Positions 25,004-33,497 of a DNA stretch of 64,000 bases are shown one piece after another (positions within the stretch are counted from its first letter, which is position 1; the number at the start of each line of letters is the position of its first letter). The notes under the pieces were generated by a model. That model saw nothing but the letters and a program-made list of their open reading frames with translations, made no database searches and was not told the origin of the DNA. A program made the position numbers and the translations under genes. The stretch comes from Pelomonas saccharophila_A (GTDB taxonomy: Bacteria; Pseudomonadota; Gammaproteobacteria; Burkholderiales; Burkholderiaceae_C): contig NZ_JAVDXU010000004.1 in the NCBI RefSeq assembly GCF_031458095.1, positions 496,001-560,000 on the forward strand, given 5' to 3'.

Positions 25004-25498
25004 TCACAACCCCAAAGTCGTGGGCGCAAATGAATCGCTGGAGCGTTGTGCCAGGGCATCAAACCATTCGAGGCCGCGCAGGCGCTGGGCCACATCCAGG
25101 CTGACTTCGCCGCGCCATAGATGACGGTCGAAAAGCCGCAGGCTGACGCACGCCTGCGGCCCGACAGCCAGCAGCAAGCTCTCGGGCGCCGCCTCCAGCC
25201 TCAGCTCGGGCTCGACGGCGCGCGCCGTCACGCAATGCGCGAAGTCGCGGCGCCAGCGCACGAAGCGGGGGTGGCGGCGCACGACGTCGTCGTACTGCAG
25301 GGCCAGCAGGTGCAGCTGGCGGCCGTTGCGGGCCCAGTGCGTCAGCGACTCGAGCACGCCGGCCTCGGACAGCGGCCAGTCGACAAAGCTCGCGTCCCAG
25401 GCATGCAGCTCGCGACAGCCTTGTTCGCTGGCCCAGGCCAGGGTTTCAACAAGCAGGCGTTGGAAATCGGCCCGGCTGGCAAAGTTTTGTGCGTTCAT
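25004..25498 (-). CDS. Uncharacterised 164-residue protein coupled to the ribosomal oxygenase gene
   Basis: A soluble protein without signal peptide. It contains HAWDASFVDWPLSE (about residues 32-45) and a run LLALQYDDVVRRHPRFVRWRR (about 63-83), rich in aromatic and charged residues. I recall similar proteins next to JmjC genes in Burkholderiales, possibly the family catalogued as DUF7931, but cannot confirm this. The start overlaps the oxygenase stop by ATGA, which implies coupled expression and perhaps a functional tie. An upstream in-frame start at 25534 would lie within the oxygenase gene and is less likely. Confidence 0.65.
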   Translation of the reverse strand: MNAQNFASRADFQRLLVETLAWASEQGCRELHAWDASFVDWPLSEAGVLESLTHWARNGRQLHLLALQYDDVVRRHPRFVRWRRDFAHCVTARAVEPELRLEAAPESLLLAVGPQACVSLRLFDRHLWRGEVSLDVAQRLRGLEWFDALAQRSSDSFAPTTLGL

Positions 25499-26610
25499 GG
25501 CGTTTGCGGTTGAACCCAACCGTCCTCCGTCCACTGATCCAGCAGCTCGCGGGCGTCGGGCGACAGACGCGCGACCTCAGCGGCGCTCAGCGTCCGGTTG
25601 TCGGCCAGGCTGCGCATCAGGACGGCATCGCGGCCGCCGGCGCGAAAGCTCTCGCCGTTCAGGAAGACATGGGCCGCGTCGTAGAGCATGCGGCTGCGGC
25701 GGTCCAGCACCGCGCCCTGCCCTTCGGGCAGCGGCTCGCCAGGCTCGAACCAGACGGTGGCCTTGGGTTCGGTAAGGGCCTCGCCCAGGGCACGCTCCAG
25801 GGCCTGGGGTCGTTGCACGGCGGCTTCGACGGCCCGCCGGGCAAAGTCCACCAGCGCGGCCGGCACACGGGCCGGTTCGGCGCTCGCCTCCTGGCGCGGA
25901 TCGGCATAGAGACGGCTGGCCGTGTCGACATCATCCAGCAGGCGGGGCAGCAATTCGGCGGCCATGCCTTCGACGCTGGAGGCGCGAAAGCCGACCGAGC
26001 CGGTGATGCAGCCGGGGCCGACGGCGACGCCATCATGCGCCCAGCCCGGCGGCAGATAGAGCATGTCGCCAGGCTCCAGCACGAATTCCTCCTCGGGCTT
26101 GAAGTTGGCAATGATCTTCAGCGGCACGTCGTCGCGCAACACCGCGTCGCGCTGGGCGCCGATGCGCCAACGCCGGCGGCCAGCCAGCTGGATCAGGAAG
26201 ACGTCATAGGAATCGAAATGCGGGCCGACGCCGCCGCCATCGCTGGCGACGGACAGCATCAGGTCGTCCAGGCGCGCATCCGGCACGAAGCGGAACAGGT
26301 CCAGCACAGCACGGGCTGGGGCCAGGTGCTGGTCCAGGCCTTGCACCAGCAGGGTCCAGCCAGGCTTGCTCATGGCCGGCAGGCGGGCGATGGGGCCCTG
26401 CTTGAGCTTCCAGTCGCCGTCAAAGGCCGTGACCAGGCGCGATTCGACGTCGTCGCGCGCGGCCAGGGCAGCGAGCTCCTTCAAGGAGGCGGGCGGCTCG
26501 GCATCGGCAAAGGCCTGGCGCACCAGCAGCGGCTTTTTCTGCCAGTGCTTGCGCATGAACTGGGCCGGGCTGAGGCCGGCCAGCATGGGGGTGGGGAGGG
26601 CAATCTGCAT
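25495..26610 (-). CDS. roxA: JmjC-domain ribosomal oxygenase (RoxA/YcfD-like)
   Basis: A 371-residue cupin/JmjC Fe(II) and 2-oxoglutarate dioxygenase. The iron site begins with GPHFDSYDVFLIQLAGRRRW (HxD), and the distal His is in PPGWAHDGVA. The N-terminal AQFMRKHWQKKPLLVRQAF is characteristic of YcfD, which hydroxylates an arginine of ribosomal protein uL16 in E. coli. A C-terminal winged-helix-like region (TLSAAEVARLSPDARELLDQW) is also as in YcfD. The start at 26610 is the ATG opening the conserved N-terminus. It is divergent from the SlyD-like gene with only 40 bases between starts. Confidence 0.9.
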   Translation of the reverse strand: MQIALPTPMLAGLSPAQFMRKHWQKKPLLVRQAFADAEPPASLKELAALAARDDVESRLVTAFDGDWKLKQGPIARLPAMSKPGWTLLVQGLDQHLAPARAVLDLFRFVPDARLDDLMLSVASDGGGVGPHFDSYDVFLIQLAGRRRWRIGAQRDAVLRDDVPLKIIANFKPEEEFVLEPGDMLYLPPGWAHDGVAVGPGCITGSVGFRASSVEGMAAELLPRLLDDVDTASRLYADPRQEASAEPARVPAALVDFARRAVEAAVQRPQALERALGEALTEPKATVWFEPGEPLPEGQGAVLDRRSRMLYDAAHVFLNGESFRAGGRDAVLMRSLADNRTLSAAEVARLSPDARELLDQWTEDGWVQPQTP

Positions 26611-26650
26611 GCAGACATTGTGCCGAGGCTGCTGTGGGAAAATTGCCGCC

Positions 26651-27172
26651 ATGCAAGTGACCCGCCCCTGTGTTGTCTCCCTGCGCTGGAGACTCGAAGA
26701 CGCCCAGGGCCAGCTCATCGACGAGCTGGCCGAACCCATGGAATTCCTGTTCGGTGGCGAGGATCTGTTCGCCAAGGTCGAGGCCGCGCTGGAGGGCCAG
26801 GAGGTGGGCTTCGAGGCCGACCTCGCACTGCAGCCCGAAGAGGCTTTCGGCGACTACGACTCCAACCTCGTCTGCTTCGAGGCGCGCGGCCTGTTCCCCT
26901 CGGATGTGGAACCCGGCATGCAGTTCGAAGGCATGCCCGAAGGCGCCGTCACCGAGGGCATGCCCGAGGACGCGGTCTACACCGTCACCGAGGTCTATCC
27001 CGAGCATGTCGTGCTGGACGGCAATCATCCGCTGGCGGGCATCGGCCTGCGCATGCATCTGACGCTGCTGGACGTTCGCGCGGCCACCGAGCAGGAGGCT
27101 CAGGCCGGCTCCGTCGGCGAGCCCATCTTCATGGTGCAGACCGGCGCGCCGCCGGACGAGAGTCTTCATTGA
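26651..27172 (+). CDS. FKBP-type peptidyl-prolyl isomerase, SlyD-like
   Basis: A 173-residue protein that would speed proline isomerisation in folding proteins. The FKBP core starts VVSLRWRLEDAQGQLIDEL and has GGEDLFAKVEAALEGQEVGF, then an inserted-flap segment (LQPEEAFGDYDSNLV). The C-terminal strand NHPLAGIGLRMHLTLLDVRAAT contains the NHPLAG motif shared by SlyD/FkpB. The metal-binding His-rich tail of E. coli SlyD is absent. The region upstream is shared with the divergent ribosomal oxygenase gene. Confidence 0.9.
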   Translation: MQVTRPCVVSLRWRLEDAQGQLIDELAEPMEFLFGGEDLFAKVEAALEGQEVGFEADLALQPEEAFGDYDSNLVCFEARGLFPSDVEPGMQFEGMPEGAVTEGMPEDAVYTVTEVYPEHVVLDGNHPLAGIGLRMHLTLLDVRAATEQEAQAGSVGEPIFMVQTGAPPDESLH

Positions 27173-27229
27173 TGGCGGGACTGACCGCGCGACAGCGCGC
27201 TCTGTCCCCAACCGATTCAGAAATTCAAA

Positions 27230-27679
27230 TCAGCCCTTGCCGGTCGAGCCGAAGCCGCCGGCCCCTCGGGACGAGGCGTCGAAGCTGTCCACACGCCGGA
27301 ACGTGGCCTGCACGACCGGCACGATGACGAGCTGCGCAATTCGCTCGAAGGGCTGGATGACGAATTCGGTCTGGCCGCGGTTCCAGCAGCTGACCATCAG
27401 CTGGCCCTGGTAGTCGCTGTCGATGAGGCCGACCAGATTGCCCAGCACGATGCCATGCTTATGGCCCAGGCCCGAGCGCGGCAGGATGATGGCCGCGAGG
27501 CCCGGGTCGGCGATGTGGATGGCCAGGCCGGTGGGGATCAGCGTCGTCTGGCCGGGCGCCAGCGTGATGGCTTCATCCAGGCAGGCACGCAGGTCGAGGC
27601 CGGCGCTGCCAGGCGTGGCGTAGGCGGGGATCTGCTCGGCCATGCGGGCATCGAGAACTTGCAAATCAATGGCGTGCAT
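27230..27679 (-). CDS. dut: dUTP diphosphatase
   Basis: A 149-residue trimeric dUTPase that hydrolyses dUTP to dUMP, keeping uracil out of DNA. All five motifs are visible: SAGLDLRAC (I), PRSGLGHKHGI (II), GLIDSDYQGQL (III, catalytic Asp), RIAQLVIVPV (IV) and RGAGGFGSTGKG (V). Its start overlaps the coaBC stop by one base (TGATG), so the two are probably translated together, an arrangement also found in many other bacteria. Confidence 0.97.
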   Translation of the reverse strand: MHAIDLQVLDARMAEQIPAYATPGSAGLDLRACLDEAITLAPGQTTLIPTGLAIHIADPGLAAIILPRSGLGHKHGIVLGNLVGLIDSDYQGQLMVSCWNRGQTEFVIQPFERIAQLVIVPVVQATFRRVDSFDASSRGAGGFGSTGKG

Positions 27680-28902
27680 CAGAGTCGTTTGGAAAGTTCG
27701 GCAATCAGCTCGCGCGCAAGGCTGAGCTTGTCTGCGCGGGGCAGTTCGCGCTGGCCCTGCTCGTCGATGAGCAGCAGCGCGTTGTCGTCACGGCCAAAGG
27801 TGGCCGGGCCGAGGTTGGCGACGATGAGGGGGATGCCCTTGCGGCGGCGCTTGGCGTCGGCATGCTCGGCCAGCTTCTCGCTCTCGGCGGCAAAGCCGAC
27901 GCAATAGGGCGGCTTGGGCAGCCTGGCCACGGTGGCCAGGATGTCGGGGTTCTCGGCCATCGCGATGGTCGGCGCGGTCGCCCCGCCTTCGGCCTTCTTC
28001 AGCTTGTGTTCATGCGTCTGCGCCGGGCGCCAGTCGGCGACGGCGGCCGTCGCGATGAAGGCGTGCTGATGAACGGCCATTGGCAGCACTGCGTCATGCA
28101 TCTGCTGCGCGCTCTGCACGTTGATGCGCTGCACGCCGCGCGGCGTCGGCAGATGCACGGGGCCCGCAATCAGCGTGACTTCGGCTCCGGCTTCAGCGGC
28201 TGCGCGGGCAATCGCAAAACCCATCTTGCCGCTGCTGTGGTTGGTGATGCCGCGCACCGGGTCGATGGGCTCGAAGGTCGGGCCGGCGGTGATCAGCAGC
28301 TTCTTGCCGACCAGGGTCTTGGGCGCGAGGAAGGCCTCGACGTCGTCGAAGATCTCCTGGGCCTCCAGCATGCGGCCATCGCCGATCTCGCCACAGGCCT
28401 GGTCGCCGTTGGCTGGGCCGATGACGGTCGCGCCGTCGGCCTTCAGTTGCGCGATATTGCGCTGCGTGGCCGGGTGGGCCCACATCTCGCGGTTCATGGC
28501 CGGCACGACCAGCAGCGGGCATTCATGGATGCGGCGCGCCAGGGCCGTCAGGCTGACGAGGTCGTCCGCCCGGCCCTGCGCCAGGGCCGCGATGGCATCG
28601 GCGCTCGCCGGCGCCACCAGCATCACATTGGCCTCACGGCTGAGATTGATGTGGGCCATGTTGTTGTCGGGCCGTGCGTCCCACTGGCTGGTGTAGACCG
28701 GCCGGCCGGACAGGGCCTGCATGGTGACGGCGGTGATGAACTGCTCGGCTGCCTCGGTCATCATGACCTGCACCGTCGCGCCGCCCTTCACGAACAGGCG
28801 CGTCAGCTCCGCGATCTTGTAGCCGGCGATGCCACCGGTCATCGCGAGCAGCACATGCTTGCCCTGCAAGGGACTGAGAGACAGGTCCTGCATGGCGCTC
28901 AT
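27679..28902 (-). CDS. coaBC: Bifunctional phosphopantothenoylcysteine decarboxylase/synthetase
   Basis: A 407-residue flavoprotein for two steps of coenzyme A synthesis. The N-terminal CoaC half has LLAMTGGIAGYKIAELTR, the catalytic His in NNMAHINLSREAN, and the PAMNREMWAHPATQRN loop with ACGEIGDGRM. The C-terminal CoaB half has LLITAGPTFEPIDPVRGITNHSSGKMG, AAVADWRPA and a late KLSLARELIAELSKRL. An in-frame ATG at 28893 is an alternative start. It overlaps dut by one base and follows a secreted-protein gene by 7 bases. Confidence 0.97.
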   Translation of the reverse strand: MSAMQDLSLSPLQGKHVLLAMTGGIAGYKIAELTRLFVKGGATVQVMMTEAAEQFITAVTMQALSGRPVYTSQWDARPDNNMAHINLSREANVMLVAPASADAIAALAQGRADDLVSLTALARRIHECPLLVVPAMNREMWAHPATQRNIAQLKADGATVIGPANGDQACGEIGDGRMLEAQEIFDDVEAFLAPKTLVGKKLLITAGPTFEPIDPVRGITNHSSGKMGFAIARAAAEAGAEVTLIAGPVHLPTPRGVQRINVQSAQQMHDAVLPMAVHQHAFIATAAVADWRPAQTHEHKLKKAEGGATAPTIAMAENPDILATVARLPKPPYCVGFAAESEKLAEHADAKRRRKGIPLIVANLGPATFGRDDNALLLIDEQGQRELPRADKLSLARELIAELSKRL

Positions 28903-28909
28903 CCCGGCA

Positions 28910-29434
28910 TCAGGGTGCGCTGGCCGCGGCCGCTGGCGCCGCGCCCGCGCGCAGGGGGATGGACTGGGTCCACTGGGCCACGTCCTTGCCCAGCACCAGC
29001 ACCGCGCGCTCCAGCACCGTGCAGGAGCCCTTGAAGCCGGCGAAGGCGCCGCCCATGGTGTCGCGCGTGAAGCCCTTGGAGGCCAGCACCTCGCTGCCCT
29101 GGCGCAGTTCCACCCAGACGCTGGCGGACTTGCGGTGGCCGATGAAGGCATTGCCGGCGCTGACGAGATTGCTGATCTTGATGTCGACGACGGGGCCGGC
29201 GGCGGCATCCAGAGCCGCAACGCGCTGGACTTCCACACCCGTCTTGGTCAGCTCGGCGGCCAGCGAGGCCGACAGCTGGCGACCCAGCTCGTTGCACTCC
29301 TGGACGACGTTGCTCTGGATGATGGTGACGTCCTTGTAGCCGATGTTCTCGGGGACCTGGTAGGCGGCCGCATGGGCAGCGCTTGCAGCGGCGATCAGGG
29401 AGAGGACGGCGAAGGAACGGGTCAAGACGGGCAT
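28910..29434 (-). CDS. Secreted hypothetical protein
   Basis: A 174-residue protein with a signal peptide (residues 1-22, ending AHA-AA). The mature part begins VPENIGYKDVTIIQSNVVQECNELGRQLS and reads as alternating strands; a pair of Cys (in QECNEL and GSCTVLE) could form a disulphide. The last 15 residues are Ala/Pro-rich. It may belong to the DUF4410-like periplasmic or outer-membrane proteins, but I cannot confirm a family. A TTG four codons upstream is possible but adds nothing recognisable. It lies between trmB and coaBC on the same strand. Confidence 0.65.
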   Translation of the reverse strand: MPVLTRSFAVLSLIAAASAAHAAAYQVPENIGYKDVTIIQSNVVQECNELGRQLSASLAAELTKTGVEVQRVAALDAAAGPVVDIKISNLVSAGNAFIGHRKSASVWVELRQGSEVLASKGFTRDTMGGAFAGFKGSCTVLERAVLVLGKDVAQWTQSIPLRAGAAPAAAASAP

Positions 29435-29474
29435 GGATGTCGGCAAGTAAAACCAGGTTGTCGGGCGGCGCGGG

Positions 29475-30161
29475 TCAGGCCTTGCGGCGGAACACCAGGT
29501 CCCAGACGCCGTGCCCCAGCCTCAGGCCGCGCGCTTCGAACTTGGTCAGCGGGCGGTAGGCGGGCTTGTCAGCATAGCCGGAGGCGGTGTTCTGGAGCGT
29601 CGGTTCGGCCGAAAGCACTTCCAGCATCTGCTCGGCATAGGGCTGCCAGTCGGTGGCGCAATGCAGATAGCCGCCGGGCGCCAGATGCTGCACCAGCTTG
29701 GCAACGAACTCGGGCTGGATCAGGCGGCGCTTGTTGTGGCGCTTCTTGTGCCAGGGGTCGGGGAAGAAGATGTGCACGCCGGCCAGCACGCCCGGACCGA
29801 CCATGTCCCGCAGCACCTCGACGGCATCGTGCTGGACGATGCGGATATTGCCGATCTGCTTTTCGTCGATGAGCTTGAGCAAGGCGCCGACGCCGGGCTC
29901 GTGCACCTCACAGCCGATGAAGTCGTGGTCGGGCAGCGTCTGGGCGATCTCGGCCGTCGCGGCGCCCATGCCGAAGCCGATCTCCAGCACCAGCGGCGCC
30001 TTGCGGCCAAAGACGGCTTCAGCATCGATACGCTCGGGCTTGTAGGGCAACACGAACTTCGGGCCCAGCTCGGCCAGGGCCTTGATCTGGCCGGTGCCCA
30101 TGCGGCCGGCGCGCGTGACGAAGCTCTTGATCGCGCGGCGCGGCGGGTCCTTTTCTTCCAT
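29475..30161 (-). CDS. trmB: tRNA (guanine-N7-)-methyltransferase
   Basis: A 228-residue SAM enzyme that makes m7G46 in the tRNA variable loop. Diagnostic motifs: KSFVTRAGRMGTGQ at the N-terminus, VLEIGFGMGAATAE (SAM site), FIGCEVHEPGVGALL, the family signature IFFPDPWHKKRHNKRRL, HCATDWQPYAEQML and a C-terminal TKFEARGLRLGHGVWDLVF. The start overlaps the deoA stop by one base (TGATG), an unusual partner for a tRNA modification gene and evidence that it shares the nucleoside transcript. Confidence 0.97.
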   Translation of the reverse strand: MEEKDPPRRAIKSFVTRAGRMGTGQIKALAELGPKFVLPYKPERIDAEAVFGRKAPLVLEIGFGMGAATAEIAQTLPDHDFIGCEVHEPGVGALLKLIDEKQIGNIRIVQHDAVEVLRDMVGPGVLAGVHIFFPDPWHKKRHNKRRLIQPEFVAKLVQHLAPGGYLHCATDWQPYAEQMLEVLSAEPTLQNTASGYADKPAYRPLTKFEARGLRLGHGVWDLVFRRKA

Positions 30162-31471
30162 CAGCCCACCTCGGCCATGACCATGGGCGTTGCAGCCACG
30201 TCGGCATCGCCCAGCGTGCAGGCCGCCAGATAGGAGGCCACGGCACGGTCGGCCGCGGCTTCGTCGGCGGCGTGAATCAGGGCCAGCGGCTCGCCAGCGG
30301 CGACGCGCGCGCCGATCGGCTTCACTTCAGAGAAACCCACGCGCATGTCGATGGCATCGCCGGCCTTGCGGCGGCCGCCACCCAGTTCGACGATGGCCAC
30401 CCCCAGGTCGCGGGTCGACATCGTCGTGATGATGCCGGCACGCGGTGCGGCCACGGGCTTCACGACGGGGGCGGCGGCGAGGTAAGCCTCGGGGCGCTCC
30501 ATCAGGTCGGCCGGGCCGCCCAGGGCCACGACCATCTGGGCGAACTTCTCGGCGGCGGCGCCGGAGTCCAGCGATGCCTGCAGCTTGACGCGCGCAGCTG
30601 ACGTGTCGGCAGCCAGGCCGCCCAGCACCAGCATCTCGGCGCACAGGGCCAGCGTGACCTCGTGCAGGCGCAGCTCGCGGTGCTCGCCCTTCAGGTAGCG
30701 GATGGTCTCGATGACTTCCAGCGAGTTGCCGACGTCGGTGCCCAGGATCTGGTTCATGTCGGTGATCAGCGCGCGGGTGCGCAGGCCCGCGCCGCCGGCG
30801 ACGGCGACGATGCTCTCGGCCAGCTCCTTGGCGAACTCCGGCGTGGAGGCGAAGGCACCGTTGCCGCACTTGATGTCCATGGCCAGGCCTTCGAGGCCGG
30901 CGGCGAGCTTCTTGGACAGGATGCTGGCGGTGATCAGCGGCACGCTCTCCACCGTGGCCGTCACATCGCGGGTCGCGTAGAAGCGCTTGTCGGCGGGCGC
31001 GAGGTCGGCGGTCTGGCCGATGATGGCGCAGCCCAGCGTGCGCACGATGTGGTCGAACCTGGCTGGGTCGGGCGTCGTCGTGTAGCCGGGGATGGCCTCC
31101 AGCTTGTCGACCGTGCCGCCGGTGTGGCCCAGGCCCCGGCCGGCAATCATGGGCACATAGCCGCCGCAGGCCGCCACCATGGGCGCCAGCATCAGGCTGA
31201 CCTTGTCACCCACGCCACCGCTGCTGTGCTTGTCCAGCACCGGGCCGGGCATGTCAGGCCAGCGCATGACGCGGCCGGAGTTCATCATCGCGCGGGTCAG
31301 CAGCACCGCCTCGTCACGGCCCATGCCCTTCAGGAACACGGCCATGCCCAGGGCGGCCACCTGGCCTTCGCTCCAGGAGTTGTCGACGAGGCCGCGGACG
31401 AAATGGTTGATCTGCGCTTCGTCAAGCGCCTGGCCGTCGCGCTTGGCGCGGATGATTTCTTGGGCAAGCAT
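30161..31471 (-). CDS. deoA: Thymidine phosphorylase
   Basis: A 436-residue enzyme converting thymidine and phosphate to thymine and deoxyribose 1-phosphate. Features: IIRAKRDGQALDEAQINHFVRGL at the N-terminus, the phosphate-binding KHSSGGVGDKVSLMLAP, GRGLGHTGGTVDKLEAIPGY, MDIKCGNGAFA, and the C-terminal domain ending near RVAAGEPLALIHA. The hydrophobic MARxxxDLGVAIVELGGGRRKAGD region near the end fits. Its products feed deoC next door (3-base spacer). Confidence 0.97.
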   Translation of the reverse strand: MLAQEIIRAKRDGQALDEAQINHFVRGLVDNSWSEGQVAALGMAVFLKGMGRDEAVLLTRAMMNSGRVMRWPDMPGPVLDKHSSGGVGDKVSLMLAPMVAACGGYVPMIAGRGLGHTGGTVDKLEAIPGYTTTPDPARFDHIVRTLGCAIIGQTADLAPADKRFYATRDVTATVESVPLITASILSKKLAAGLEGLAMDIKCGNGAFASTPEFAKELAESIVAVAGGAGLRTRALITDMNQILGTDVGNSLEVIETIRYLKGEHRELRLHEVTLALCAEMLVLGGLAADTSAARVKLQASLDSGAAAEKFAQMVVALGGPADLMERPEAYLAAAPVVKPVAAPRAGIITTMSTRDLGVAIVELGGGRRKAGDAIDMRVGFSEVKPIGARVAAGEPLALIHAADEAAADRAVASYLAACTLGDADVAATPMVMAEVG

Positions 31472-31474
31472 GGT

Positions 31475-32239
31475 TCAGTACGCGGACGTCGTGGCCGCGG
31501 ATTGGGCGCCGGAAAGTACGGCTTCGATGTCGGTGAGCAGGCCGCTGGCGCCAAAGCGCAGGCGCTGCGGGTTGAGGGCTTCTTCGCCGAGCGCAGCACG
31601 GGTCTGTTCGATATAGCCAGCGGCATCCGCCACCGACCGCACGCCGCCCGAGGCCTTGAAGCCGGCGGCGGAAAGCCCGCTAGCCGCGATCTCTTTCAGC
31701 ATGACGGCGGCCGCAGCAGGCGTGGCACCGGTCTTGGTCTTGCCGGTGCTGGTCTTGACGAAATCGGCGCCGGCAGCCAGGGCCAGGCGCGTGGCCTGGG
31801 CGATGCGCTCAGCCGTGGCCAGTTCGCCGGATTCGATGATGACCTTGAGCGTCAGCGGGCGGCTGGCGAAGCGCACTTCGGACAGGAACTCCGCGACCTC
31901 GGTGCTCTGGCCGGCCATCAACGCCCGATAAGGCAGCACGACGTCGACCTCGTCGCCACCGGCCTGGGCAATCTCGGCCACGTCGCTCAGCGCACGCTGC
32001 AGGTCCAATGAGCCATCGGGGAAGTTGGCGACCGCGGCCACCTTGATCGAGGCCGGCAAAGCCGCGCGCGCCTGGGCGACGAAACGCGGCCAGATGCAGA
32101 CCGCGGCGACAGGGCCGTGAGCCGTCTGCGCGCGCTTGCACAGCGCGTCGATGTCGGCGGCCGTGTCGGCGTCGTTCAGGCTGGTCAGGTCCAGGCAGGC
32201 CAGCGCCGTAAGGGCCGCTGCCTTCAGATCGGCTGTCAC
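31475..32239 (-). CDS. deoC: Deoxyribose-phosphate aldolase
   Basis: A 254-residue TIM-barrel class I aldolase that splits deoxyribose 5-phosphate into glyceraldehyde 3-phosphate and acetaldehyde. It is of the E. coli type (259 residues), with DLTSLNDADT near the start, VAAVCIWPRFV, EVDVVLPYRALMAG, KVIIESGEL and the Schiff-base lysine in FVKTSTGKT. It overlaps the purine nucleoside phosphorylase gene by ATGA and precedes deoA by 3 bases. A phosphopentomutase (deoB) needed to link the two is not in the window. Confidence 0.97.
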   Translation of the reverse strand: MTADLKAAALTALACLDLTSLNDADTAADIDALCKRAQTAHGPVAAVCIWPRFVAQARAALPASIKVAAVANFPDGSLDLQRALSDVAEIAQAGGDEVDVVLPYRALMAGQSTEVAEFLSEVRFASRPLTLKVIIESGELATAERIAQATRLALAAGADFVKTSTGKTKTGATPAAAAVMLKEIAASGLSAAGFKASGGVRSVADAAGYIEQTRAALGEEALNPQRLRFGASGLLTDIEAVLSGAQSAATTSAY

Positions 32240-33072
32240 AGCGCGACGTCCTTGAAGCTGGCGATCAGTGCGGCCAGGAAGGAGGCGGCGCGCTCGCCCG
32301 ACATCTGGGCCTGCTTCAGCGTCAGGTCATGCGTCAGCGCCTCGGCGGACAGGCCGGCCGCCATATTGGTCATCAGCGCAATGCCCATGACCTTGAGGCC
32401 GGCGTGGCGGGCCAGAATGGTCTCAGGCACGGTGCTCATGCCCACCGCGTCGGCGCCCCAGGCGGCAAACATGCGGATCTCGGCGGCGGTTTCGAACTGC
32501 GGACCGAGCGCCCAGCAATAGGTGCCCTCGCCCAGCATCAGGTTCTCGCGCTTGGCCAGCGCCAGGGCGTGCTTGCGCAGGTCGGCGTCGTAGGCATTGA
32601 CCATGTCGACGAAGCGATGGCTGCCCTGCTCGCCCACCAGCGGGCTGCGCTGCGGCGAATTGATGTGGTCGGCGATCAGCATCAGGCTGCCGGGCGGCAT
32701 ATGGCCGCGCAGGGAGCCCGAGGCGTTGGTCTGCACGACCAGCTTGACGCCCCAGCGCTTGAGGGTGCGCAGCGCGCCGGCCATGCCGGTGCAGTCACCG
32801 CTCTCGTAGGTGTGGGCGCGGCCGCGCAGGAAGATGACGCGCTGCTCGCCGATCTGGCCGACGACGATCTCGTTGACATGGCCCTCGACCTTGGGCTGCG
32901 GAAAGGCCGGCAGCTCGGTATAGGGCAGGTTCTTCGCGCCCTGCACATGGCTGACGGCGCCGGCCCAGCCGGAGCCGAGCACGACGGCGACTTCAGGGGC
33001 GTTGCCGAACAGGGATTGCAGCTTCTCGACGCTCGCGGTGATCGCGGGGTCGAGGGTCTTGTTGTCGATCAT
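32236..33072 (-). CDS. Purine nucleoside phosphorylase, trimeric class
   Basis: A 278-residue phosphorylase splitting purine (deoxy)nucleosides with phosphate. It belongs to the trimeric PNP class (human PNP, XapA, PunA) rather than hexameric DeoD: VVLGSGWAGA, LRGRAHTYES with the catalytic His, NASGSLRGHMPPGSLMLIADHIN, YCWALGPQFETAAEIRM, and VGMSTVPETILARHAGLKVMGIALMTNMAAG with the purine-site Asn. It overlaps deoC by ATGA and lies 8 bases after the cytidine deaminase gene. Confidence 0.94.
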   Translation of the reverse strand: MIDNKTLDPAITASVEKLQSLFGNAPEVAVVLGSGWAGAVSHVQGAKNLPYTELPAFPQPKVEGHVNEIVVGQIGEQRVIFLRGRAHTYESGDCTGMAGALRTLKRWGVKLVVQTNASGSLRGHMPPGSLMLIADHINSPQRSPLVGEQGSHRFVDMVNAYDADLRKHALALAKRENLMLGEGTYCWALGPQFETAAEIRMFAAWGADAVGMSTVPETILARHAGLKVMGIALMTNMAAGLSAEALTHDLTLKQAQMSGERAASFLAALIASFKDVAL

Positions 33073-33080
33073 GGGAAACC

Positions 33081-33497
33081 TCAGAAATTCAGATGGGAAG
33101 GCCCGAAGCTGTGGGGCAGCAGTTCGGCCAGGGTCCAGCGCTGGCGGATGCCGCCAGGATCGCCGGCAATGATGACGAGCTCTTCGGGCACGGAGAACTC
33201 GCGCAGCTTCTGGCGGCAGCCGCCGCAGGGGGTGATGACGTGAGGGCCGGGGCCGGTCACGAGGACCGCCCTCGCCTGCTTGCCGCCGGCCATGATCATG
33301 GCAGTCAGCGCCGACGGCTCAGCGCACCAGCCCTGCGGGTAGGAGGCGTTCTCCATATTGGCGCCGATGTGGATGCGGCCTTGCTCGTCGAGGATGGCCG
33401 CGCCGACCTTGTATTTCGAGTACGGCGAGTGCGAGAACTCGCGGGCGCGCAGGGATTCGGCGAGCAGCTGGTTCAGCAGGTCTTGGCTCAGTTCCAT
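33081..33497 (-). CDS. cdd: Cytidine deaminase
   Basis: A 138-residue tetrameric-type cytidine deaminase converting (deoxy)cytidine to (deoxy)uridine. Zinc motifs are GWCAEPSALTAMI (Cys and catalytic Glu) and TPCGGCRQKLREF (two Cys). NMENASYPQG is the substrate loop. The N-terminal SLRAREFSHSPYSKYKVGAAI is standard. It directly abuts the upstream permease gene with no spacer and precedes the phosphorylase gene by 8 bases, so imported nucleosides meet these enzymes in order. Confidence 0.96.
   Translation of the reverse strand: MELSQDLLNQLLAESLRAREFSHSPYSKYKVGAAILDEQGRIHIGANMENASYPQGWCAEPSALTAMIMAGGKQARAVLVTGPGPHVITPCGGCRQKLREFSVPEELVIIAGDPGGIRQRWTLAELLPHSFGPSHLNF

Noticed and set aside
27186..27199. 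Small CGCGC/GCGCG hairpin between the SlyD-like gene and dut.
   Set aside because: Only 5 bp without U-tract; too weak to call a terminator although the genes converge here.
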